This document shows, piece by piece, positions 9,946 to 18,920 of a DNA stretch of 64,000 bases (position 1 is the stretch's first letter; each line of letters begins with the position of its first letter). The stretch is taken from the NCBI GenBank assembly GCA_032622095.1, contig CP136066.1:205118978-205182977 (forward strand), written 5' to 3'. The position numbers and the translations under genes are program-made. Source of the DNA: Siphonodentalium dalli. Lineage: Eukaryota > Mollusca > Scaphopoda > Gadilida > Siphonodentaliidae. A model generated the notes under the pieces. That model had not been told where the DNA came from. It saw nothing but the letters and a program-made list of their open reading frames with translations, and did not search any database.

Positions 9946-10595
9946 ATGGACGAATCATTGTTGTTCAAACATCCCTGTAACATTTTCATATCGGGGCCAA
10001 GTGGTTGTGGTAAAACAGATTTTGTTAAGAAATTAATCGAATATAAAGATGATTTGTTCAAACCTGTTCCAAACAAAGTCGTTTGGTGTAACAAAGAATG
10101 GCAAAATACCTATAGTCAGATGCAAGAATTTCACAATATTCAATTTATAAATGGAATACCAGATGATGACAATGAACTTGTCGATGACACAGACTTACCG
10201 CACCTCGTCGTTTTGATGACATGTTAGGTGATAAAGATGAAGAAAAAATTATGTTGTAGTTTACAAGAAAAGAACATAACAGAAATACGTCTGTTATTTA
10301 CATAACCCAAAACATGTTTCAGAAATCTAAAGCGAGTAGAACTTTGAGTTTGAATGCACATTACATGGTATTATCTCAAAGTGTGCGTGATAAAGGCCAA
10401 ATAAAAATTCTTGCCTCTCAAATGCAAATACCTCATTTAATGCAAGCATATGGTGATGCAACTTTAACCAATCATGGTTATTTACTACTCGATTTTCACC
10501 CAAAAACGGATACATCGTTGAGACTTAGAACTGATATTTTCCATCGCTGGCTCACAAATGACGATCGAGGTGCGGTAATATATTCATCGGTATAA
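9946..10595 (+). pseudogene. ATP: FtsK/HerA-type DNA packaging ATPase (A32-like), disrupted
   Basis: An ATG at 9946 gives residues 17-24 GPSGCGKT, a Walker A motif. A Walker B-like LVVL followed by two Asp codons sits at a frame change near 10214, and an in-frame TAG follows at 10257. The C-terminal half is open from about 10314 to the stop at 10595 and includes QNMFQ and SQSVRDKGQ segments typical of Polinton ATPases. The family packages viral genomes into capsids. The two lesions inactivate this copy. Confidence 0.88.
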
Positions 10596-10631
10596 AGATA
10601 AGTGTATCAACATAATATTTTATTTCCAATC

Positions 10632-11194
10632 ATGGAGTCGCATGAAGCAGTCTTGAGTGTATTTTCGACTATCGCTAAATTAATACTTGATGATCACTTA
10701 AAGCTTACAAAGCAGACACGAACATTCCTGCAAAAACACAAAAAAGAGCTGAAGAAACTCATATCGATTCAAAAAAGAAAATACTTTTAAAAACTGGTGG
10801 AGGTGGTTTTCTCGGTGGAGTTTTGATCAGAAGTCTTCTCAGACAAAAAGAAAATAAATCAATTGCACGAGTTAGATCAAATAGAGTAAATGCTACTCGA
10901 GTAAATTCTACGATTGCACAGCGAGCTAGCACAGTCAGAGTAAATTCTACAATTGCACAGCGAACTACTCCAGTTAGAGTAAATTCTACTGGATTAAATT
11001 CTACATTTGCTAGATTTCAACCACTCAACGATAATGGTCGGCAATCAATTCCATCAATTCAAGAAGCAGAACATTACCCGTTGGTTCAACGATACTCAAA
11101 AATTATGAATCTTTCAAACCCATCGAAATTAGCTTTGATGGAATTTGATCGTAATTTTAATAAATGTAAAGTAAAAAGTAATTCAGTCATTTGA
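10632..11194 (+). pseudogene. Basic virion-type protein with RVNSTIAQR repeats
   Basis: Starts MESHEAVLSVF at 10632 with a Lys-rich helical N-terminus. The frame shifts near 10780 into a glycine-rich GGGGF segment and an Arg-rich region. A 9-residue unit (RVNSTIAQR and variants) recurs two to three times at about 10885-10990. Position between the ATPase and the capsid block, charge, and a hydrophobic Gly-rich patch resemble small adenovirus-core-like proteins of Polintons. That is an analogy, not a motif match. Confidence 0.55.
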
Positions 11195-11217
11195 CATTCA
11201 ACTGTTGAAGAGTAAAG

Positions 11218-11559
11218 ATGGCGAAAAAAACTCCACTGATTAAAAAATATGGTAGTTTTGTAATGGCTATGAATCAGGCACCAACTCATTTTCGGAAAAA
11301 AATGATAGAAGATGCCACAAAGAGAGTGATTGATTGCATGCCAGAATGCTGTAAAAATATTTTAAAAGGCAATGTAAAACTAACAGTAGCTCAGAAGCGC
11401 AAACTTCGTCCGAGGTGTAGACACCTCAGAGAACTTGCAAGTAAATCAACATCTGGGAAACGAAAAAAACTAATTTTAAACCAGAAAGGAGGTTTTTTAC
11501 CACTTCTTATGCTAGCACCATTGCTTGGTAAAGCAGTCGCTGGAATACTTCGCGGTTAA
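11218..11559 (+). CDS. Small basic virion protein with GGFLPLL tail
   Basis: Intact 113-residue frame. The N-terminus is basic, the middle has a conserved-looking Cys cluster (CMPECCKNIL), and the end is KGGFLPLLMLAPLLGKAVAG, a glycine-led hydrophobic tail. Polintons and adenoviruses have small Arg/Lys-rich proteins with a GGFLP hydrophobic stretch (pX/pVI-like), so a core or membrane-active minor virion protein is plausible. It sits directly between two other virion-type genes; the next ATG is 3 nt after its stop. Confidence 0.65.
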   Translation: MAKKTPLIKKYGSFVMAMNQAPTHFRKKMIEDATKRVIDCMPECCKNILKGNVKLTVAQKRKLRPRCRHLRELASKSTSGKRKKLILNQKGGFLPLLMLAPLLGKAVAGILRG

Positions 11560-11561
11560 AC

Positions 11562-12760
11562 ATGAAGAAAATGGTCGCTGTTCCCTTCAAAATGTTGGAT
11601 AACATTAAAAAATGGAGAATGAGTCTAACTAATCCGAAATGATCACCTAATCCTGAAATTACGAATGTTTCAAAACTAAGCAGAGAATTGAATTCAGTTT
11701 CTGATCAAAATTTGTCAGAATCTGAGAAGGTTAAATTATATGGTACAACTTTGCACAAATTGAAAACTTCTAAAAAATCAGTTAGAGCTATTTCAGCCCC
11801 GAAAACAGAACAACCATTTAATCATCATCATAGAGATGTGCTAGAAAGTATTCCGTTAAAGATGAGAAGAAAAGCTAAACAATTTTTACAACTGATTTCA
11901 AAACATCCACAAATGAAGTTTGATGAACATGGACAATTAAAATATGGTGAAAAAGTTATTAGAGGATCAAATATTGTTGATCTCCTCAATGATATTGTAC
12001 GACAAAGAAAAGGTTTCGAACCAACAGGTTGTCAAAGCTTTTCACAAGGTTTGAGCGAGCTTAAAGGTACTCAACCCGATAAAACTCCTCTCAATTACTA
12101 TTTCAATGGCTTCGGGGGTCAAAAATATTTGATTCGAATCGAGGAAGTCACCCATCAAAGCTCAGATTTGTTAGATATCGATTTTAGAAATCTATTATTT
12201 TTCATTATCGGGAATACTATCTGGCCCAGAACTCAGTCAAAATTGCGTTAAAATTACCACTTGATTTTAGAGTTATTCATCCTTGTCTGTTTGAATAGAT
12301 TTGGAGTACATATCCAGAGCAGATTACGGCAGTTATTAGTACACATCTCGAGAACATAACAAATTTGAAAAATCAATATCTAATAACTCTGAGCTTTGTT
12401 TGATGGGTTCCTCGACTCGAATCAAATATTTTTTACCCCCAAAGCCAAAGAAATAGTAATATAGGACCCTCTGATCGGATTGTTGTTGTTGGAATCTGTT
12501 GAGATGGGGACCCTCTTTACGGGTTGAGTACCTTTAATGTACCTCAAGATTTTGTAGGGAACAGAAACTGCTGGCTTTGGATTAAAAAACATTTGAAAGA
12601 TGATTCAGATGATGATTTTGAAACTTCGGTACAAAGCATAACACCAAAACAATTTGATTCTCATCGATTCACACCAATGAAAGGTATAAAAGCAAGACAT
12701 TCAAAAACTAAAATAGCAAAGGGTATTAAAACAGAAAAATCACAATGGGATCAATACTAG
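11562..12760 (+). pseudogene. Conserved Polinton protein upstream of integrase, split by a MITE
   Basis: An ATG at 11562 runs in frame to a TGA at 11640. The same frame then continues to 12060, where a TTAA-flanked element (12065-12533) interrupts it, and coding resumes at about 12538 to the stop at 12760. Recognisable blocks include SIPLKMRRKAKQFLQLI and GSNIVDLLNDIV, which I associate with a hypothetical protein found in many animal Polintons next to the integrase. The insertion plus duplicated TTAA is 473 bp, which explains the frame change. Biochemical role unknown. Confidence 0.7.
12065..12533. mobile_element. TTAA-type MITE inserted in the Polinton
   Basis: The element is bounded by TTAA at 12061-12064 and 12534-12537. 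Its ends are aggtactcaacccg and cgggttgagtacct, with imperfect inverted repeats of about 150 bp. A TTAA target duplication is characteristic of piggyBac-type transposition. Related copies lie at 51180-51631 and, truncated, at 31310-31459. No transposase frame inside. Confidence 0.88.
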
Positions 12761-13828
12761 ATGAACAGTTATCTAAAATTTTCTATAATCCGATGAAAGT
12801 TGGAAGTTATGGCGGTGTAAAGAAGCTTTTTGATGAAGCGAAAAAGCAAAATAAAAAAATTAAACTCATAGATGTGAAGAAATGGTTTCAAGGTCAGTCG
12901 ACATATACTTTACACAAACCAATAATTCGAAAATTCCAACGTAGAAAGACTGTTGTAGCTGGGATTGATATTCAATGGCAGGCAGATTTAGCTGATCTTC
13001 AGAATTTGAAAAAACATAATGATAATTACAGATATCTGTTGTGTGTGATAGACGTTTTTTCAAAATTTGCGTGGGTATTGCCAATCCACGATAAATCTGG
13101 ACAAACTGTGATCGAATCATTCAGGAAAATTTTGAAATCTTCAAAACGTAAACAAAAATCGTTTCAAGCTGATAAAGGTTCTGAATTCAAAAATGAAAAG
13201 TTTTTGAAATTCTGCGATCAGAAAGCATTCATTTCTTCACAACTGAGAATCCAGAGACTAAAGCAAGTATTGTCGAACGATTTCAAAGAACTTTAAAAAC
13301 TCGTATGTGGAAGTATTTCACACACAATAAAACTTCAAGATATATTGATGTTTTATAGCCCCTAGTCGATTCTTACAACAATAGTTATCACCGCAGCATA
13401 AAATCGAAACCGTCGGCAGTTACTTTGAAAACTGAAGCTGAAATTTCCAAAAATCTATATGGAACAGGGAATAAAAAAGGAAAATCTACACTGAAAGTGG
13501 GTGACTTGGTTCTATCAACAAAACCAAAAGAACATTTGAAAAGGTTTATTTACCAAACTGGACTCGTGAAATTTTCAAAGTTGATAAAATTTGCAAAACT
13601 AATCCAATAACATACAAAGTTTCTGATCTTGATGGTGAAGAGATTGGTGGATCATTCTACAAACATGAAATCCAGCATATAAAAGACAGTAAGGTGTATG
13701 AAATAGAATCAGTTATTGATAAAAGAACGAGAAGAGTGGGTGGTAAAACAGTAAAAGAAATTAAAGTTCATTGGCTTGGATATCCAGAAAAGTTTGACAG
13801 TTGGATCCCAGCTTCAAAGTTAGTATAA
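12745..13828 (+). pseudogene. INT: Retroviral-type integrase with C-terminal chromodomain, disrupted
   Basis: Starts at 12745, overlapping the previous stop by 16 nt. The rve catalytic domain shows the first Asp in QADLADL (residue 81), the second in QADKGSEF (residue 143) and the glutamate codon at 13275-13277, after a frame change near 13245. An in-frame TAG follows near 13357, and another frame change lies near 13550. The C-terminus (about 13690-13828) has the chromodomain pattern VYEIESVID...HWLGYPE...DSWIPASKL, with its aromatic positions retained. Polinton integrases usually carry such a domain, thought to guide insertion to modified chromatin. Confidence 0.92.
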
Positions 13829-13841
13829 AACAGAATTTACC

Positions 13842-14099
13842 ATGTTGAAAAATCATTCAGATTCAATTAATCTCGATGAACCATCACAATTTAAATTATG
13901 TGGTGAAAAAGTTGCTAAGAACCAAGTCACCTACTTCACGCAGATAATTATTATTTATATCATAATAATTACATCTATTGTACACATTAGTATCCAGAGC
14001 GCAAACAAAGAATTGTGGCTTATTCTTCTAAGTAGTTCTCTAGGTTATATTCTACCAACACCTGCACTCAAATTATTGAAAAATACTGAGAAAAAATGA
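13842..14099 (+). CDS. Small two-helix membrane protein of Polintons
   Basis: Intact 85-residue frame. Residues 29-50 form a strongly hydrophobic helix (QIIIIYIIIITSIVHIS) and residues 58-76 a second (LWLILLSSSLGYILP). Lengths and motifs match a small conserved membrane protein that lies between integrase and minor capsid genes in many animal Polintons. The function in the virus is not established. Its stop overlaps the start of the next gene. Confidence 0.7.
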   Translation: MLKNHSDSINLDEPSQFKLCGEKVAKNQVTYFTQIIIIYIIIITSIVHISIQSANKELWLILLSSSLGYILPTPALKLLKNTEKK

Positions 14100-14943
14100 A
14101 TTTATTCTACATAACTCTCATGAGTGATAGTTAAATTTCACTTTACCCAGCCAACTCACAATGTTGTTTCGCAGTGAAATTACCAAAAACCATACATATT
14201 GATAAAGAGCTTTGGGAAGTTGCAATGGTTGAACTAATTGTACCCTCAGAAACATACAACATTATTGGAGATGCCTGCAAAATAAAAATAAAAACTTCTG
14301 TTCCAAGAATTTTACAATATTTGAATAAGATACCAATGAGTGATGTAGTAATTTCAAAACCAGAAAATGGTATAGAATTAAAAATACCAGAAGGAGCATA
14401 TTCTGGTGGATCACATTTGACAGATACAATTCAAGGTGTAATTGATAGTACAGTAAGCAGCATGATTCCAGAACTGAAATTCGAATTCGGATATTCCAAA
14501 GCACAACAACGAGTTAAAATTTCAATCAATAGTTATACCAAAGTAGGTATTGTACTCCCCAGAGCTCTTTTGGATAAACTTGGTTACAGAACAGAATCAA
14601 ACACTGTCACATTTGCTACTCCTTCAATAACATTTCCATATCGAGTTGATTTAAATGCGGAGCATAATCAATTGTTTGTTTATTCTGACATTGCTGATTA
14701 TACAATTCTTAGTGATGTTGAAGCACCGATATTACGAGTGACAACATTCGAGAGTAAAAGAATACATGATGGTAAACATATTAAGCATGACTTCAAAACT
14801 TACATTATGTACCAGTATCAAAGTCTAGCTTTGATACCATAAATGCATATATAACTGGTGTTAGTGGCAAACCAATTCAGTTTATTGGTGGAAAGTCTAT
14901 GGTAAAGTTGCAATTCCGACGCGGAGGTAATTTGTATTTATGA
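14096..14943 (+). pseudogene. Minor capsid (penton-type) protein, disrupted
   Basis: An ATG at 14096 overlaps the preceding TGA. An in-frame TAA at 14132 interrupts the short N-terminus, and the main body is open from 14174 with LPKTIHIDKELWEVAMVE, the characteristic opening of Polinton penton-like proteins (single jelly roll). The frame changes near 14815 and the coding signal runs to a TGA at 14941-14943. The order penton-type, pVI-like, major capsid is typical of these elements. Confidence 0.82.
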
Positions 14944-15277
14944 TGATCCCCGTGTATAGAGGCGTACCTAGACAGTATGGAAATGGAATTGGTTCACTAT
15001 TCAAATCTGCAATGAGAACAGTAGTACCGTTTCTAAAACCTATTGGTCAGATTGCTAAACAACAAGTATTCAAGCTTGGACTTGCTGCAGCTTTGGGAAA
15101 CAATAAAGAAAATATCAACACCTTTTGGGGTAAACAATAAAGAAAATATCAACACAAAATGGCATAAATAGATCATCGCGACCTTTGAAAAATCAGTCTT
15201 CTCGCAAAGGAGTTAGAAGTAAGTCCATTAAAACGCCTGTAAAGAAATCAAAACGATCTCTCGATATATTTGATTAA
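14940..15277 (+). pseudogene. pVI/pX-like minor virion protein, frameshifted
   Basis: The ATG at 14940 overlaps the penton stop (ATGA). The N-terminus RGVPRQYGNGIGSLFKSA is followed by an amphipathic helix with Val/Pro/Leu-Lys pattern, as in small Polinton proteins compared with adenovirus pVI or pX. A tandem duplication of 31-34 nt at 15091-15155 shifts the frame. A basic Ser/Arg/Lys-rich tail ending KRSLDIFD continues in another frame to 15277. Confidence 0.65.
15091..15155. repeat. Short tandem duplication that breaks the pVI-like gene
   Basis: The block ending aaacaataaagaaaata plus tcaacac occurs twice, at 15091-15121 and 15122-15155, with 3 nt of difference in length. The length is not a multiple of three. 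Confidence 0.85.
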
Positions 15278-15279
15278 TC

Positions 15280-16583
15280 ATGATGATGCAAAATGGATCA
15301 TGCGAATGCAGCAAGTCCGAGTTAGATGCTTCTGATGTTCCACAAACAATGACAACGATGTTGGAATCACAATGGATAGAACATCACCCGATTAGCTCTT
15401 TGAATAATTCCGCACCAGTAGAATTTGTAATTCCACCTCAAACTGAAAAATGGACAGATGTAGATCAATCATATTTGTACCTGAAATTCAAAATCACAAA
15501 AGCAGTTGGAACAAACTTGGTTGATGGTACTGATGAAATTGCGCCTATTAACAACTTTTTCCATAGCATGCTCAGTAGTATCGATATTTACCTAAATAAC
15601 AAACTTGTAATGGCGAACGGAGATACCTATCCTTATCGAGCCTACATGGAAAATCTCTTAACTTATTCTCGTGAATGTAAAGAAAATCAACTTGCCGCAC
15701 TAGAAATGTGGTACCCCGACACCGCTAAACAGTTCACCGAAAACATTAAACTGGTGGTTATGATGGATTGAAATCTCGCCAAGCAATCATAGCAGGTAGT
15801 AAAACGGTAGAATTGTGTGGTCGTTTACACACAGATATATTTCTACAAGAGAAATACTTACCAAATGGAATTGAGATAAGAATTCGTCTCAATAGAGCGA
15901 ATCCAAAATTCTCTTTAATTGGTCAGGCCAACGGAAAAATAGTATTTGAAACGGCAGTTTTCAATGTTCGTGCAATTACGCTGATGCCAGTAGTAGCAAA
16001 TAACTTGAACCAAACAATAATACAGAAAAATATGAAAATACCGATTAGAAGAGTTGAAGTAAAAACATTCCCTATTGGTGCAGGGCTTAGATCAAAAATT
16101 GAAGATCACCTTTTTCAAGGACAATTGCCAAAGTGACTTTTCATTGGCTTGGTATCAAACAAAGATATGAATGGCGATATTGAAACGAACCCATTTCATT
16201 TCCAACACTTCAATCTGAAAAAACTTGAAGTTAGTCAGGACGGACATATCATCCATAACCGACCATTTGAACCAAACTTTGAATCAGAACAATGCCTAAG
16301 ATCTTATTTATCACTGTATCAGTCTTCCGGTATGTTTGGACAAAACAAATCCTTTGGTTTGAATCTCGAAAAATACATGAATGGTTATTGTTTCTGGGGT
16401 TACGACCTCACACTTGACCAAGGAGCAGAGGAAGTACATTTGCATCCTATTAAAACCGGTAACATAAGGTTAAAGCTTCAGTGTGCTGCAGCTCTAGCTT
16501 CAGTGATCAACGTGATAGTCTATGCTGAGTTCGATAATCAAATTGAAATCAACAGTTTGAGAGAAATAATAACAGATTATTAA
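15280..16583 (+). pseudogene. MCP: Major capsid protein (double jelly roll), disrupted
   Basis: Starts at 15280. The N-terminal jelly-roll half has VEFVIPPQTEKWTDVDQSY and FFHSMLSSIDIYLNNK, blocks I recognise from Polinton major capsids. A one-base frame change lies near 15755, and an in-frame TGA at 16134-16136 precedes the C-terminal half, which ends with a VIVYAEFDNQIEI strand and a stop at 16583. The length of about 434 codons is in the usual range. The protein forms the hexon-like shell in related virions; this copy is non-coding in practice. Confidence 0.88.
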
Positions 16584-16587
16584 AAAC

Positions 16588-16868
16588 ATGGATGAATTGC
16601 ATTTGGAGGAAAAAAATTGAGACTGGAAGTTGGAGGACTCGATTTCATTCCATATGTTTCTATCCTTGACAAAGTTCGGAAAACTTTCGAGAAATGTTTC
16701 GTTCATGAAATACAAAATCAAATTTCAAAAGAAGTGACACTCAATTGTGAATGATGTAAAATAGATCATACAAGTCAGACACGACATTTACTTTGTCTTT
16801 GGACACCACCTATACAATGGGTAGATATGTTCATTGATATAGCACTACTTAAATTGAACATCTACTGA
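16588..16868 (+). pseudogene. Small unknown Polinton protein, disrupted
   Basis: The ATG lies 5 nt after the major capsid stop. A run of A near 16612 carries a frame change, and an in-frame TGA lies at 16752-16754. Segments such as LEVGGLDFIPYVSILDKV and a Cys/His-containing stretch (TSQTRHLLC) suggest a small zinc-binding protein. Family not recognised. Confidence 0.42.
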
Positions 16869-16871
16869 GTT

Positions 16872-17045
16872 ATGGAACAATGGTATCCAGAAATAGAATC
16901 ATTTACACCACAAGAGAAATTTGAGGCATTCAAACTTTGGAAAGATATAAAGGAAGTTGTTCATGCAAACTGTAACTAATTTAATTCGTTTTTTGTTGAC
17001 TTGTGGTCTGAAAAAGTTAAAAAATACTACGAAGATGAACACTAG
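16872..17045 (+). pseudogene. Small helical Polinton protein, one stop
   Basis: Opens MEQWYPEIESFTPQEKFEAF at 16872 and shows a Trp/Lys-rich helical pattern. An in-frame TAA lies at 16977-16979, after which the same frame stays open to a TAG at 17043-17045, overlapping the protease start. Unknown function. Confidence 0.4.
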
Positions 17046-17517
17046 CGAACTTCAGCATATACTAGACAAATCATCCTACCTATGTTCATTGTATGGTGTG
17101 GTGTGTGCAAAAGATCAGTTACCACACGAGAAACCTCATCATGTAAAAGCATACATAGTAAATACACATAAGTCAGAAAAGCCAGGAGAACACTGGTTTG
17201 CAATTTTCTTCAATGGGAATATTGCAACATATTTCGATTCGTTTGGGATACCAGTTATTGATAAATATATCAAATCATTTATTCAAAGAAATTCGATCGA
17301 ATGTAAAATAAACGTTGGGCGGTTTCAACATCACGGCACAAACGTGTGTGGTATCTACTGTATATTTGCTTTACATTTCTTGAAAAGCGGATATGGTATA
17401 AAAGTATTAGTTGAAATGAATTTTTATGGTGACTACTTCAAAAATGATAGAAAAGTATTTGATTGGTTTCATAGAAATATGTTGATTGTTAATGATGAAA
17501 TGATTTACCAAATGTAA
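17035..17517 (+). CDS. PRO: Adenain-like cysteine protease (maturation protease)
   Basis: Intact 160-residue frame. The catalytic set of the adenovirus protease/Ulp1 (C5/C48) fold is visible: His53 in GEHWF, Asp68 in ATYFDSFG, Gln98 in RFQHHGTN and Cys105 in TNVCGIYC. Length and spacing fit the Polinton PRO family, which processes virion precursors. It is the last gene of the plus-strand core block and is followed by AATAAA at 17601. No lesion is seen, in contrast with the neighbours. Confidence 0.92.
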   Translation: MNTSELQHILDKSSYLCSLYGVVCAKDQLPHEKPHHVKAYIVNTHKSEKPGEHWFAIFFNGNIATYFDSFGIPVIDKYIKSFIQRNSIECKINVGRFQHHGTNVCGIYCIFALHFLKSGYGIKVLVEMNFYGDYFKNDRKVFDWFHRNMLIVNDEMIYQM

Positions 17518-17600
17518 ATTATGTTCATTGCATTACCAATTATTGATTGTAAATATGATAATTTCATGATCAGTTGTAAATATGTTGATTCTTAATTCAA

Positions 17601-17606
17601 AATAAA
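17601..17606 (+). terminator. Polyadenylation signal of the core gene block
   Basis: AATAAA lies 84 nt after the protease stop, with a T-rich tgttgttga and gtgtctgttttt downstream. Core genes thus appear to use ordinary cleavage and polyadenylation. Confidence 0.6.
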
Positions 17607-17693
17607 AGTTATGTTGTTGAAAAACAGTGTCTGTTTTTAATGATCGTCTTCGGCATTGTCGATGAAGATCTTAATTCACCAAAAAAGAAAACA

Positions 17694-17772
17694 CATTTGA
17701 AATATCATTCGGGAAAATTGGTAGAAAATCACAATGACGTCGCCAACGACGTCCGCGCGTTTTACATATAAC
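17694..17772 (+). promoter_or_regulatory. Promoter module D (TGACGTCGTC class)
   Basis: Contains catttgaaatatcattcggg, ggtagaaaatcac, atgacgtcgccaacgacg, tccgcgcgtttt and a TATA-like acatataac at 17764, about 40 bp before the ATG of gene D. Confidence 0.66.
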
Positions 17773-17806
17773 AAACATCCAGTTTAGCGCATATCATTTC
17801 TCCACG

Positions 17807-18238
17807 ATGGAATACCCTAAAACTGATCTTGGATCTTATGTCAGAGCCATCCGTGTATCGGCCCCGAGGGACATTGCGGTGTGGGAGACCATTTCCTGGG
17901 CAGTGTATGGTGCAGGTGAAAAGTTCTGTGAACTATTCACTTTTACCTGTGCAACATGGGCTCGCAATCCTACACTGTTCAGTGGACAGGAGACAGAACA
18001 CATCGAATGGCTTGGGACAACAGGTGTCTTACTTGCGGTGGTGGCAACCCTTCTGCAGAGAAAGCTCGTGTTTTGGAAAAAGAAAAAGCAGTACAGATTA
18101 GACGTATCCCCATTGAAGGGTGTGAGTATACCGCAAGGTATATTTCCACCTCTCATCGAGGGTTCGCTTGTGTTTCGGGAGTTGGATCAAGAGGATGGAT
18201 TTGAGTTCCTAAAGACCCCTTATCCACTTTTCTTGTGA
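17807..18238 (+). CDS. Polinton accessory protein D, unknown function
   Basis: Intact 143-residue frame between promoter module D and a histone-type stem-loop 13 nt after its stop. It opens MEYPKTDLGSYVRAIRV. Residues 25-50 look helical with Trp and aromatic residues, residues 75-90 form a hydrophobic helix (TTGVLLAVVATLLQRKL), followed by a Lys cluster (FWKKKKQYR), so a single membrane segment with a basic flank is possible. The N-terminal third resembles gene B. Family unknown. Confidence 0.62.
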   Translation: MEYPKTDLGSYVRAIRVSAPRDIAVWETISWAVYGAGEKFCELFTFTCATWARNPTLFSGQETEHIEWLGTTGVLLAVVATLLQRKLVFWKKKKQYRLDVSPLKGVSIPQGIFPPLIEGSLVFRELDQEDGFEFLKTPYPLFL

Positions 18239-18251
18239 TCTAACGTAAAAC

Positions 18252-18295
18252 GGCCCTTTTCAGGGGCCACCCAAAACCTGCTATCAGATGGCTCT
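18252..18295 (+). terminator. Histone-type 3' stem-loop, gene D
   Basis: Positions 18252-18268 read GGCCCT-TTTC-AGGGGCC followed by ACCCA. One extra G bulges the 3' arm. A diverged downstream element (atcagatggctcttg) sits about 14 nt later, aligning with agatacgctctg of the other three. Confidence 0.72.
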
Positions 18296-18817
18296 TGCAT
18301 GCACATTTCACAGCGCTAGCGTCTTCGAATTTATTCGAAGACTTTCGCTTTTGTTAAAAAATGCACTGGTAAAATAGCACAATTTACCAACACATCTATT
18401 TTTGCTCGGTATTATTCTAAGTTCAATGTGTACAGCGAAGGGGAGCGCCCTTCGCTTACCACACTGGCATTAGAATCCGAGGAAAAATCGATACATTTGT
18501 AAATTGTGCTCTTTTCTGTCAAAAAATCCTTCGAAGCGCTCGCCTTACTCTTTATAATGAAACACAACCTCCGGACAGACCCTGGGCGGGACACTCTGGC
18601 CCACCCCCTCGCTGCGCGACACTCTGTCCCGGACCAGTGTCCCGCAGGATTTGGTTTGGATTTTTTTCTGGCCCACCCATGCACCTCGCTGTCCAGAGTG
18701 TCCCGCAGCAAGGTGGGTGGGCCAGAAAAAATCCAAACAAAATCCTGCGGGACAATCTGGCCCGGGCCAGAGTGTCGCGCAGCGAGGGGGTGGAACAGAG
18801 TGTCCGCCAATACTACT
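18290..18817 (-). repeat. Right terminal inverted repeat of the Polinton
   Basis: Reverse complement of the left end with scattered substitutions and small indels in the GC-rich palindromic part. It ends ccgccaatactact, mirror of the left start. Confidence 0.9.
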
Positions 18818-18823
18818 CATGTA
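18818..18823. repeat. Right target-site duplication of the Polinton
   Basis: catgta, identical to 1596-1601. Confidence 0.92.
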
Positions 18824-18920
18824 TGCAGAGACTTGTTATTGAGAATAAAATATTGTTTACACTAAATCAGCCAAAATAAACCCCTAAACTACCCCAGCTA
18901 CACCACCTTAACACATACTT

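Larger units (their letters stand above)
1602..18817 (+). mobile_element. Complete Polinton/Maverick element, about 17.2 kb
   Basis: The ends read agtagtattggcgg at 1602 and its reverse complement finishing at 18817, flanked by catgta on both sides. Inside are the Polinton hallmark genes: family B DNA polymerase, FtsK/HerA-type packaging ATPase, rve integrase with chromodomain, adenain-like cysteine protease, and minor and major capsid proteins. The length fits the 15-20 kb usual for the group. Most core genes have frameshifts or stops (polymerase, ATPase, integrase, both capsid genes), while the protease, zinc-knuckle gene, membrane protein and genes A and D are open. An old copy, not competent by itself. 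Related free viruses are called adintoviruses. Confidence 0.95.
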
